A DNA stretch of 33,047 bases from Oscillospiraceae bacterium (GTDB lineage: Bacteria; Bacillota; Clostridia; Oscillospirales; Oscillospiraceae). The position numbers and the translations under genes were made by a program. Under the pieces are notes generated by a model. The model saw only the letters and a program-made list of their open reading frames with translations, made no database searches and was not told the DNA's origin. Positions 16,020 to 23,283 of the stretch are shown piece by piece. Location: contig JAFWVV010000047.1 in assembly GCA_017518225.1 (NCBI GenBank), positions 1 to 33,047 of the forward strand, given 5' to 3'. Positions within the stretch are counted from its first letter, which is position 1. Each line of letters opens with the position of its first letter.

Positions 16020-17127
16020 AAAACAACAGGAGCCCCTGTTCCACATCGCCAAACGCGGCGCTCTGCCCTGGACGAAAACCTGGGCGATCCGCGGCGGCGC
16101 CGTGCTGCTCGCGCTCATCGCCTGCGCGTTGATCACCACTTTTGTGACCGGCGAAAACCCCTTGCAGGTCTACGCCTCTATCTGGAACGGCTCCTTCGGC
16201 ACCAGCCGCAAGGTCTGGGTGCTGCTGCAAAACGTCGCCATGCTGCTGTGCGTGTCGCTGGCGGTGACGCCCGCCTTCCGTATGCGCTTTTGGAACATCG
16301 GCGGCGAGGGCCAGGCGCTGATCGGCGGTCTGGCCGCGGCGGCCTGCATGATTCTGCTGCCGGGCAAGCTGCCCAACTGGGCAATCATCCTGTGCATGAC
16401 GCTTTCGAGCGTTCTCGCCGGCGCGATCTGGGCCGGCATCCCCGCTTTCTTCAAGGCCAAATGGAACACCAATGAAACGCTCTTTACCCTGATGATGAAC
16501 TACGTGGCGACCCAGCTCGTCGCCTACTACTGCGTGGTCTGGGAGTCCCCGAAGGGCTCGGGCAACATCGGCATCATCAACCCCAACACCCAGCTCGGCT
16601 GGTTCCCGCAGATCGGCAGCTACAAGTATCTGCTGAACATCCTGATCGTCGCTGCCGTGTGCCTCGCGATGTACGTCTATCTCAACTACTCCAAGCACGG
16701 CTACGAGATCTCCGTCGTCGGCGAGAGCGAGCGCACCGCCCGCTACGTCGGCATCAAGGTCGACCGGGTCATTATCCGCACGATGCTGCTCTCGGGCGCG
16801 GTCTGCGGTCTGGCGGGTCTGCTGCTCGTTGGCAGCACCAACCACACCCTGACGCCGACCATCGTGGACGGGCGCGGCTTCACCGCCGTCATGGTCTCGT
16901 GGCTGGCAAAATTCAACCCTGTCTGGATGATTCTGACGAGCTTCCTGCTGGTGTTTCTGCAGCGCGGCGCGGGCGAGATCGCCACGAACTTCGGGCTGAA
17001 CCAGTCCTTTGGCGACATCCTCACCGGCGTGATCCTGTTTTTCATCATCGGCAGTGAATTTTTCATCAATTACCGCATCATCTTCCGCCGCAAGGCGGTA
17101 AAGGAGGAGGGAAAACCGCATGTTTGA
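16012..17127 (+). CDS. Nucleoside ABC importer permease 1 (NupP-like)
   Basis: 371 aa, about nine predicted membrane helices, of the BPD_transp_2 permease family. FWNIGGEGQALIGG after the second helix is typical of BMP-system permeases, as is the conserved loop EISVVGESERTARYVGI, which likely contacts the ATPase. A GTG at 16000 is in frame, but GGAGGTG at 15996-16002 serves as the ribosome-binding site for the ATG at 16012. It overlaps the ATPase stop by 8 bases and the next permease start by 8 bases (ATGTTTGA). Forms the membrane pore with the next gene product. Confidence 0.93.
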   Translation: MNKKQQEPLFHIAKRGALPWTKTWAIRGGAVLLALIACALITTFVTGENPLQVYASIWNGSFGTSRKVWVLLQNVAMLLCVSLAVTPAFRMRFWNIGGEGQALIGGLAAAACMILLPGKLPNWAIILCMTLSSVLAGAIWAGIPAFFKAKWNTNETLFTLMMNYVATQLVAYYCVVWESPKGSGNIGIINPNTQLGWFPQIGSYKYLLNILIVAAVCLAMYVYLNYSKHGYEISVVGESERTARYVGIKVDRVIIRTMLLSGAVCGLAGLLLVGSTNHTLTPTIVDGRGFTAVMVSWLAKFNPVWMILTSFLLVFLQRGAGEIATNFGLNQSFGDILTGVILFFIIGSEFFINYRIIFRRKAVKEEGKPHV

Positions 17128-18112
17128 TTTTATCTCCTTCATTCCCCGCGCCATCGTACAGGGCATTCCGCTGCTGCTGGGCAGCACCGGCGAAACCCTG
17201 ACGGAAAAGTCCGGCAATCTCAACCTTGGTATCCCCGGCATCATGTACGTCGGCGCGATCTCCGGCGGCATCGGCTCGTTTTTCTACGAGCAGGCAAGCC
17301 TCGCCTCCGGCAGCTTTTCGCCCACGGTCGGCATCCTGATCCCGCTGGTCTGCTGTCTGATCGGCTCGCTGCTGATGGGCCTGCTCTACTGCTTTTTGAC
17401 GGTGACCCTGCGCGCCAACCAGAACGTCACAGGTCTCGCGCTGACTACCTTCGGCGTGGGCTTCGGCAATTTCTTCGGCGGCTCGCTGATCAAGCTCTCC
17501 GGCAGCTCGCTGCCCTCCGTCATCCTCACCGCCACCAGCAACGCCTTTCGACGCAGCCTGCCGGCAGGCAGTCAGGGCTGGTTTGGCAAGCTTTTTTTGA
17601 GCTACGGCTTTCTGGCCTACATCGCGGTGATCATCGCGCTGTGCGCCGGCTGGATTCTTCACCGCACACGCACGGGACTGCACCTGCGCGCCGTCGGTGA
17701 AAACCCGCAGACGGCGGACGCGGCGGGCATCAACGTCACGCGCTATAAGTATTACTCCACCTGCATCGGCAGCATGATCGCGGGTCTCGGCGGCCTGTAC
17801 TACGTGATGGACTACGCCAGCGGCGTCTGGACAAACGACGCCTTCGGCGACCGCGGCTGGCTGGCGATCGCGCTCGTCATTTTCACAATCTGGCGGCCGA
17901 ACGTGGGCGTTCTCGCCTCCTTCCTCTTTGGCGGCCTGTATATCCTGCACATGTACATCCCATCGGGTATGAATCTCGCCGTCAAGGAGCTGTACAAGAT
18001 GATCCCCTACGTGGTGACAATCATCGTGCTGGTCATCACCAGCATGCGCAACAAGCGCGAGGATCAGCCCCCTGCCTCGCTGGGTCTGCCCTATTTCCGA
18101 GAAGAACGATAA
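17120..18112 (+). CDS. Nucleoside ABC importer permease 2 (NupQ-like)
   Basis: 330 aa, about eight predicted membrane helices, second BPD_transp_2 permease. NLNLGIPGIMYVGA near the N-terminus (family NLGxEGxM) and LRAVGENPQTADAAGI (the ATPase-contact loop) are typical. Ends with a charged cytoplasmic tail. AAGGAGGAGG at 17101-17110 gives a strong ribosome-binding site inside the previous gene. Last gene of the operon; a good terminator follows within 5 bases. Confidence 0.93.
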   Translation: MFDFISFIPRAIVQGIPLLLGSTGETLTEKSGNLNLGIPGIMYVGAISGGIGSFFYEQASLASGSFSPTVGILIPLVCCLIGSLLMGLLYCFLTVTLRANQNVTGLALTTFGVGFGNFFGGSLIKLSGSSLPSVILTATSNAFRRSLPAGSQGWFGKLFLSYGFLAYIAVIIALCAGWILHRTRTGLHLRAVGENPQTADAAGINVTRYKYYSTCIGSMIAGLGGLYYVMDYASGVWTNDAFGDRGWLAIALVIFTIWRPNVGVLASFLFGGLYILHMYIPSGMNLAVKELYKMIPYVVTIIVLVITSMRNKREDQPPASLGLPYFREER

Positions 18113-18116
18113 CAGA

Positions 18117-18156
18117 AAAAGGCTGCGGTTCACCTGTTGACTATCCGCAGTCTTTT
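18117..18156 (+). terminator. Intrinsic terminator of the nucleoside importer operon
   Basis: 12-bp stem (18117-18128 with 18145-18156, one G-T wobble), 16-base loop, and a T-rich tail TTTTCTTTTC. Confidence 0.85.
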
Positions 18157-18231
18157 CTTTTCTATAAAATTTTTCTTTCCTGCAATAAAATGCTACGCTC
18201 GTACGTTATATAGGCGAAAGGACAAAAGGCG

Positions 18232-18792
18232 GTGATTTTGTTGCGCGCAAACATTCAAAACAACCGTATATTGGAACATCTGCTGCTCCGACTTGCACAG
18301 GGGGAAACGGAAGCCTTGACGCCCCTTTATGAACAGACGAAGGATGCACTCTACGTCTATGCCCTATCCTTGTTAAAAAACCGTATGGATGCAGAGGATA
18401 TTATGCACGACACCTATCTTCGGATCTGGCACAGTGCGCCGCGCTACTGTTCCGAGGGCTGTCCCATGGCGTGGATCTATACCATTGCGAGAAACGGCTG
18501 TATGAGCCTGCTCCGACAGCGCAGCCATCAGGTCGCGCTGCCGGAAGGCGATTGGCTGGAGGCCTTTTTGCCCGAGGGCAGCGTCGATCCGGACGCCCGG
18601 CTGCTGCTGCGCGAATGTGTGCAGCAGCTCGGCGGCGAGGATCGGGAAATCCTGCTGCTGCATGCTGTTTCCGGACTCAAGCACCGCGAGATTGCCGAGC
18701 TTTTGTCCCTTCCGCTGTCTACCGTCCTTTCAAAATACCATCGCTGCGTCAAACGCATGAGACGATTGCTCAACGGGGAGGATACCGCATGA
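18232..18792 (+). CDS. ECF-type RNA polymerase sigma factor
   Basis: 186 aa extracytoplasmic-function sigma factor. Region 2 spans about 18-90: ALYVYALSLLKNRMDAEDIM then HDTYLRIW (the -10 recognition and core-binding segment), with PMAWIYTIARN closing it. Region 4 spans about 125-180: LGGEDREILLLHAVSGLKHR, EIAELLSLPLSTVLSKYHR, a helix-turn-helix for the -35 element. Start is GTG at 18232 with AAAGGA nine bases before it; TTG at 18238 or 18241 are alternatives, the latter with GGTGA. The stop overlaps the next ATG (ATGA), so sigma and its putative anti-sigma are made together. No cognate promoter was identified with confidence. Confidence 0.92.
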   Translation: MILLRANIQNNRILEHLLLRLAQGETEALTPLYEQTKDALYVYALSLLKNRMDAEDIMHDTYLRIWHSAPRYCSEGCPMAWIYTIARNGCMSLLRQRSHQVALPEGDWLEAFLPEGSVDPDARLLLRECVQQLGGEDREILLLHAVSGLKHREIAELLSLPLSTVLSKYHRCVKRMRRLLNGEDTA

Positions 18793-20699
18793 AACATCTT
18801 TCTTTGAAACAAAAGCTGCGCGCGGCAAGCCGCGGGATGGCGCCCAACGTACTGCCCGCCGTCCTTGCTGACTGCGGCGCACAGCAAAGCCCCGCGCTGC
18901 CGCGCCGATCCCGGCCGCGACACCGACGGCTTGGCGCAACGCTCGCGATGCTGGTGCTGCTGATCGGCGGCGTATTCGGCGCCGGGCTGTACCGAACAAA
19001 TTATCAGACGCGGGCCTCTGTGCTTCTGGACGTCAATCCCAGCATTGAAATTCAGATCAACGCCAAGGAAAAGGTTTTGGCCCTGCACGCACTCAACGAC
19101 GATGCAAAAACTGTTGTCGGCAGCATGGATTTTTCCGGCAGCAGCCTGGATCTGACGATCAACGCGCTGCTCGGCTCCATGCTCCGGCACGGTTATCTCA
19201 ACCCTGCAGCCAATTCCATTTTGGTCTCGGTCAACGCCGCCAATCCCCAGGAGGGCGCCGCCCTGCAGGAGCGCCTGCTGAGCGAAATTGACGCGCTGCT
19301 GTCCGGCAATGCGCTGCCAGGCGCCGTACTTGCCCAGAACATTGAGGAGGACGCCGATCTCTCCGCCCTGGCGGAGGCTTACGGCATCTCTCTGGGCAAG
19401 GCCGAACTGATCCGCCGGATCGTACAGCAAAATCGCTTTTATACCTTTGACGAGCTCTGCAGCCTGTCCATCCATGAGCTCAACCTCATCTCCCAGTCCG
19501 GCCCGCTGAAGCTTCAGCGCGTCGCAGCCAGCGGTACGGCCAGCACCAGCGCCTATGTGGGCGAACAGGCCGCCAAGGCTGCCGCACTGGCTCACGCCGG
19601 CCTGTCCGAGGACGAGATCCGCTTTTTCCGCTGTGAACTCGATTGGGAGCGTGGACACATGATCTATGAGTTGGACTTTGACGCCAAGGGCGTCGAGTAC
19701 GAGTACGAGATCAACGCCATTACCGGCGAGATTGAGCGTTTCGATCAAGAGGCCGATGACAACTATCGCGCAGAACAAGAGGCTATTGCTGCCGGTGAAA
19801 CCGCGACCGGCGAGACCCGCTATATCGGCGAAGCCCAAGCCTGGCAGCACAGCTTTGCGCATGCCGGCGTAAAAGAAAGCGACGTCTCCCGCCGCCATTG
19901 CTCGCTCGGCCATGAGCGAGGCACCGTCGTCTACGAGCTGAGCTTTGTTGCCGGCGGCTATGAATACGAATACGAGATCGACGCAATCAGCGGCGAGGTC
20001 GTCAAGTATGAAAAAGAGCTGGATGACGACATCGCGCCTACCGTGACGCCAAGACCGCAAACGTCCGCGCCCACGGCCACAGCTGCACCCACGCCCGCGC
20101 CCACAGCGGCTCCGGTCACCCAGGAGATCAGCGCCGCTCAGGCCAAGAGCATCGCTCTGTCCCACGCGGGCGTCTCCGCCGACAGTCTCCGCGACTATTC
20201 CTGCGAATATGAGTGGGAGCACGGCCGCGCTGTTTACGAGATCTGCTTTGAGAGCGGCGAATTCGAGTACGACTACAAGATCGACGCACAGTCCGGCGCC
20301 ATCCTGCGATCGGATAAAGAGCGCGACGACGATTACCGCCCCGCCGCTACCCCTAAGCCCACAGCTGCACCCACACCCGCGCCCACGGCCACAGCTGCAC
20401 CCACACCCGCGCCCACGGCCACAGCTGCACCCACGCCCGCGCCCACGGCTGCACCCACGCCCGCGCCCACAGCGGCTCCGGTCACCCAGGAGATCAGCGC
20501 CGCTCAGGCCAAGAGCATCGCTTTGTCCCACGCGGGCGTCTCCGCCGACAGCCTCCGCGACTATTCCTGCGAATATGAGTGGGAGCACAGCCGCGCTGTT
20601 TACGAAATCAGCTTTGTGAGCGGCGAGTTCGAGTACGACTATGAGATCGACGCACAGTCCGGCGCTATCCTGCGATCGGATAAAGAGCGCGACGACTGA
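18789..20699 (+). CDS. RsgI-like transmembrane anti-sigma protein with four PepSY-like repeats
   Basis: 636 aa. Residues 1-47 are cytoplasmic (basic; helix around RAASRGMAPNVLPAVLADCG) and are the likely sigma-binding part. Residues 48-68 are one membrane helix. Residues 77-250 match the RsgI juxtamembrane domain: SVLLDVNPSIEIQIN, then ALNDDAKTVVG, then NALLGSMLRHGYL. Asn83-Pro84 corresponds to the bond where RsgI proteins self-cleave. Then come four PepSY-like repeats at about 256-325, 345-414, 447-516 and 569-636; the last two are nearly identical. Linkers at 416-446 and 517-568 are Pro/Thr/Ala-rich and disordered. GGGGAGG at 18775-18781 and the ATGA overlap place the start. Predicted to hold the ECF sigma factor and sense wall state outside; function is inferred from domain type and context. 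Confidence 0.85.
   Translation: MKHLSLKQKLRAASRGMAPNVLPAVLADCGAQQSPALPRRSRPRHRRLGATLAMLVLLIGGVFGAGLYRTNYQTRASVLLDVNPSIEIQINAKEKVLALHALNDDAKTVVGSMDFSGSSLDLTINALLGSMLRHGYLNPAANSILVSVNAANPQEGAALQERLLSEIDALLSGNALPGAVLAQNIEEDADLSALAEAYGISLGKAELIRRIVQQNRFYTFDELCSLSIHELNLISQSGPLKLQRVAASGTASTSAYVGEQAAKAAALAHAGLSEDEIRFFRCELDWERGHMIYELDFDAKGVEYEYEINAITGEIERFDQEADDNYRAEQEAIAAGETATGETRYIGEAQAWQHSFAHAGVKESDVSRRHCSLGHERGTVVYELSFVAGGYEYEYEIDAISGEVVKYEKELDDDIAPTVTPRPQTSAPTATAAPTPAPTAAPVTQEISAAQAKSIALSHAGVSADSLRDYSCEYEWEHGRAVYEICFESGEFEYDYKIDAQSGAILRSDKERDDDYRPAATPKPTAAPTPAPTATAAPTPAPTATAAPTPAPTAAPTPAPTAAPVTQEISAAQAKSIALSHAGVSADSLRDYSCEYEWEHSRAVYEISFVSGEFEYDYEIDAQSGAILRSDKERDD
20085..20330 (+). repeat. Direct repeat copy 1 (linker + PepSY unit) inside the RsgI-like gene
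   Basis: Matches 20451-20696 at an offset of 366 bases (122 codons) with about ten substitutions by eye. Recent in-frame internal duplication. Confidence 0.85.
20361..20450 (+). repeat. 30-bp coding tandem repeat, three copies plus a shorter unit
   Basis: Units at 20361-20390, 20391-20420 and 20421-20450 are identical or differ by one or two bases; each encodes Thr-Ala-Ala-Pro-Thr-Pro-Ala-Pro-Thr-Ala. A related 24-bp unit follows. Lengthens the disordered linker before the last PepSY repeat; likely length-variable between strains. Confidence 0.85.
20451..20696 (+). repeat. Direct repeat copy 2 (linker + PepSY unit) inside the RsgI-like gene
   Basis: Second copy of the unit at 20085-20330; the differences include Cys to Ser and Glu to Val changes in the PepSY beta strands. 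Confidence 0.85.
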
Positions 20700-20718
20700 T
20701 TCTCACACAGACGCATAA

Positions 20719-20761
20719 AAACGCAGAGGGCAGGAATTCAAGCTTCCTGCCCTCTGCGTTT
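20719..20761. terminator. Bidirectional intrinsic terminator
   Basis: Perfect 18-bp inverted repeat (20719-20736 with 20744-20761, arm AAACGCAGAGGGCAGGAA), 7-base loop TTCAAGC, between convergent genes ending at 20699 (+) and 20771 (-). Confidence 0.9.
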
Positions 20762-20770
20762 ATTGTGTTT

Positions 20771-21619
20771 TTATAGCCGCTCAAAGCCGCCGTCCGGGAT
20801 CGGTGCATCCGCAGGATCTGCTTTCTCTGCCTCGGGCGCTTTCTTTTCCTCCAGCCTGCCCAGCAGGATGAACTGCGCAATGGCCAGCAGCGCTCCGGCA
20901 AAGAATAAAATCATCTGCATGCCTGTCATCCGCTCGTCTGCCAGTACCATAACGCTGACAAAAATGCCGTACTGGATCCAGAAGAGCTGCCTCTTATCGT
21001 CGATCTGGCGGTAAGCAAAGCCCGCCAGACGAAAATAGCCCAGCAGCAGCGTCGCCACCGTTAGAACCTCAATGGCAAAGCCCCAGACCACACTGTTGAT
21101 GGCGTTGCTGCGATAGTCATAGATCAGCCACACGCCGAACAGCAGCAGCGGCGTCAGCGACAACAGACGCCGCAGCGCCCCGCGCTTCACGCCATCCTTG
21201 CGATTGGCGCTGCCGAGATAGAGCGGAATCCCGATGCCGGCCAGAATTGCCAAGCCGCCCAGTACGCGAAGCATCAGCGTATATTTCTCCGTCTCGCTGC
21301 CGCGGATCACCAGCGCACCGCCCAGCATCATCCCGGCGCCGCAGAACCAGCGCAAAAACGCATAGAGCTTTCCGGGCGCATCCAAGGCACGCTGCAGCGT
21401 ACCCGGCAGACGCAGCCGTTTGCCGAGCAGCTTCTCGTTGCGCTTGATAAACACCCAGGCGACCACCAGCAGATAGATCGTCAGCAGCCAGTTGAATACA
21501 CTCGGCGCGCACAGGCCGCGCTCGTCAAAGGCCAGCTGCCGCTGCAGCCAGCGCAAAAACAGGCCAAAAGCGCCCGCCGAATAAACAAAAACGGTATTTT
21601 CCAAGGATTTGTTGTGCAT
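20771..21619 (-). CDS. Polytopic membrane protein of unknown function
   Basis: 282 aa; I do not recognise the family. About seven predicted membrane helices, for example FNWLLTIYLLVVAWVFI, MLRVLGGLAILAGIGIPLYL, LLSLTPLLLFGVWLIYDY, FAIEVLTVATLLLGYF and MILFFAGALLAIAQFILL, with short basic loops and a charged C-terminal tail rich in Glu, Lys, Ala and Pro. No catalytic motif seen. The frame is open upstream to 21700, but the ATG at 21619 is the first that leaves room for the leader after the promoter; no strong Shine-Dalgarno is visible, so the start is uncertain. Monocistronic between a promoter at 21679-21707 and a shared terminator. Confidence 0.7.
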   Translation of the reverse strand: MHNKSLENTVFVYSAGAFGLFLRWLQRQLAFDERGLCAPSVFNWLLTIYLLVVAWVFIKRNEKLLGKRLRLPGTLQRALDAPGKLYAFLRWFCGAGMMLGGALVIRGSETEKYTLMLRVLGGLAILAGIGIPLYLGSANRKDGVKRGALRRLLSLTPLLLFGVWLIYDYRSNAINSVVWGFAIEVLTVATLLLGYFRLAGFAYRQIDDKRQLFWIQYGIFVSVMVLADERMTGMQMILFFAGALLAIAQFILLGRLEEKKAPEAEKADPADAPIPDGGFERL

Positions 21620-21650
21620 AATTGTAATCACATTCCCATAGCTATGAAAT

Positions 21651-21668
21651 AGCCCGTCCTCGCGGGCT
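21651..21668 (-). other. Hairpin in the 5' leader of the membrane-protein gene
   Basis: AGCCCG 21651-21656 with CGGGCT 21663-21668, placed at the very 5' end of the minus-strand transcript predicted from the promoter at 21679-21707. Possibly an mRNA-stabilising 5' hairpin. Confidence 0.4.
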
Positions 21669-21678
21669 GCATGTTTAC

Positions 21679-21707
21679 ATTTTACCTTTCTTTCTCTCAT
21701 TCGTCAA
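21679..21707 (-). promoter_or_regulatory. Sigma-A-like promoter of the membrane-protein gene
   Basis: Minus strand: -35 TTGACG (21702-21707), 17 bases, -10 TAAAAT (21679-21684). It overlaps the ribosome-binding region of the divergent spoIID gene. Confidence 0.65.
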
Positions 21708-21717
21708 GGGAGGGCCC

Positions 21718-22734
21718 ATGAAGAAGACGATTTTCCTGTCCCTGCTGGCCTTTGTTTTGTCACTCTGTCTCCCCGCGCCGCGCCAAAAGAGCGAGCAGAC
21801 AAGCCCCGGCAATCTGTCCGCACCGCTCCACGCCGTCTCTGAGGCCGTACATAACGAAGAAGCTCTTCCGCCTTGTCCCGTCCGGCTGCCGGACACGCTG
21901 TCCATACAGCACGGGGACGCTCTTGTGAAGCTCTCGCTGGAGGACTATCTCTTCGGCGTGCTCGCCGCCGAGATGCCGGCAAGCTTTCCCGGCGAGGCGC
22001 TGAAGGCACAGGCCGTCGCCGCGCGCAGCTATGCCGTGAGCAATGCTGCCGGCAAGCACGGCGCGGCCGCCGTGTGCAGCGATCCCGGCTGCTGCCAGGC
22101 CTGGAAAAGCGATGACGAGCTTCGCATGCGCTGGGGCGAAAACTACGAGGCCAATGCACAGAAAATACGCGCAGCCGTCGAGGCCACACGCAGTCAAATC
22201 CTTTGCTACGAGGACGCGCCGATCTTCGCCGCCTTTCACTCCTCCTCCGCCGGGCGCACCGAGGACTGCGGCGCGATCTGGAACGCGCGACCCTATCTCG
22301 TCAGCGTGTCAAGCCCGGAAACCGAGGCGGACGTACCAAACTATATCAGCACGGTCTCCTGCTGGCCCATCGACTTCCGGGACACGCTGCTGTCGAGCTA
22401 TCCCTCGGCGGACTTCAGCGGTGCGGAGGACGCCTGGATCGGTGAAACGCAGCTTGACGCGAGCGGACGCGTCGCAGAAATCGTCCTCGGCGGCGCACCC
22501 GTCCCCGGGACGGTATTGCGGCAGTTGTTTTCCCTGCGCTCCACGGCTTTTTCGCTCGCCTATGAGGACGGTCTCTTCATCTTTACCGTCACCGGCTACG
22601 GCCACGGCGTGGGCATGAGCCAGTACGGCGCCAAGGTCATGGCCGAGCAGGGGGCAAGCTACCGCGAAATCCTCGCGCACTATTACCCCGGCGCGCTGCT
22701 CGTCTGCGACGCCGGGGTAAAGCAGAACCCATAG
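21718..22734 (+). CDS. spoIID: Stage II sporulation protein D (SpoIID), septal peptidoglycan lytic transglycosylase
   Basis: Mother-cell membrane protein that, with SpoIIP and SpoIIM, cuts septal peptidoglycan during engulfment. 338 aa. N-terminal membrane anchor (about residues 3-19). The core begins LEDYLFGVLAAEMPASFPGE with the catalytic Glu85 in AAEMP, continues ALKAQAVAARSYA, then HSSSAGRTEDCGAIW, and ends TGYGHGVGMSQYGA, all diagnostic for the family. The CSDPGCCQAW segment carries the expected cysteines. AAGGGAGGG lies only three bases before the ATG, a tight spacing. No sporulation-sigma promoter was found upstream with confidence. Evidence that the organism forms spores. Confidence 0.95.
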   Translation: MKKTIFLSLLAFVLSLCLPAPRQKSEQTSPGNLSAPLHAVSEAVHNEEALPPCPVRLPDTLSIQHGDALVKLSLEDYLFGVLAAEMPASFPGEALKAQAVAARSYAVSNAAGKHGAAAVCSDPGCCQAWKSDDELRMRWGENYEANAQKIRAAVEATRSQILCYEDAPIFAAFHSSSAGRTEDCGAIWNARPYLVSVSSPETEADVPNYISTVSCWPIDFRDTLLSSYPSADFSGAEDAWIGETQLDASGRVAEIVLGGAPVPGTVLRQLFSLRSTAFSLAYEDGLFIFTVTGYGHGVGMSQYGAKVMAEQGASYREILAHYYPGALLVCDAGVKQNP

Positions 22735-22735
22735 T

Positions 22736-22774
22736 TTGAAAGGAGGCGCTTTGCCATCAAGCGCCTCCTTTCAA
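22736..22774. terminator. Bidirectional intrinsic terminator
   Basis: Perfect 16-bp inverted repeat (22736-22751 with 22759-22774, arm TTGAAAGGAGGCGCTT), 7-base loop, between spoIID (ends 22734) and dfrA (minus, ends 22791). Confidence 0.9.
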
Positions 22775-22790
22775 CTTCTCTGCTTCTCTT

Positions 22791-23273
22791 TTATGCCTTT
22801 CTCTCGTAGGTGCAGAATTGATAGCGCACGCCATCCTCCTCGAGCCAGGGGCTCTCCTCGGTCAGGCTCCATGCCGGATTCTCATCCAGATTGGGGAAAA
22901 AACTGTCCGAGTGGGGAAGTGCATCAATTTTTGTCACAAAAACTCTGCTCATGTGGGGAAAAAACTGCTTGTAGATGCTTGCGCCGCCGATGACGAAACA
23001 TTGCTCCGCGCTTTGCGCGGCCTCCAGCGCCTCAACGGTGGAATGCACGACCTCCGCCTCCGGAATTACGATATCCTGCCGCGAGACGACCAGATTGCGC
23101 CGCCCCTTCAGGGGCTTGCCGCCCGGAAAATCGCCCAGCGTACGCCGCCCGACGATCACCGCCGCGCCGCGCGTTTTTTCTCTGAAATGCGCCCGGTCGG
23201 CCCGGAGCACCAGCGGCTGGGTGCCGCCGTCGCCAATGCCCCAGTCGGCGTAGACCGCTACGATCGCGTCCAT
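22791..23273 (-). CDS. dfrA: Dihydrofolate reductase
   Basis: Reduces dihydrofolate to tetrahydrofolate with NADPH, regenerating the cofactor oxidised by ThyA. 160 aa. Motifs: DWGIG (10-14, loop near the active site), the catalytic acid Asp26, IVGRRTLGDFPGG (40-52; NADPH-binding, Val where most have Met before GR), and VIGGASIY (94-101) with the invariant Gly-Gly. Somewhat divergent from model DHFRs but complete. The start is the ATG at 23273, ten bases after the thyA stop, with GAGGAAAGG before it. Second gene of a thyA-dfrA operon on the minus strand. Confidence 0.92.
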   Translation of the reverse strand: MDAIVAVYADWGIGDGGTQPLVLRADRAHFREKTRGAAVIVGRRTLGDFPGGKPLKGRRNLVVSRQDIVIPEAEVVHSTVEALEAAQSAEQCFVIGGASIYKQFFPHMSRVFVTKIDALPHSDSFFPNLDENPAWSLTEESPWLEEDGVRYQFCTYERKA

Positions 23274-23283
23274 GGGCCTTTCC

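Noticed and set aside
12924..16139. A 1071-codon open frame on the minus strand opposite the importer genes
   Set aside because: It is a shadow of GC-rich plus-strand codons: it runs antisense across two real genes and the structured spacer, has no recognisable domain, and the plus frames carry complete family motifs.
18181..18205. Autoregulatory ECF promoter (TGCAATAAAA with CGTAC)
   Set aside because: The spacing of 13-14 bases is too short for known ECF promoters and the -35 match is poor.
20361..20480. CRISPR-like short repeats
   Set aside because: The 30-bp units are head-to-tail with no spacers and encode a Pro/Thr/Ala linker in frame.
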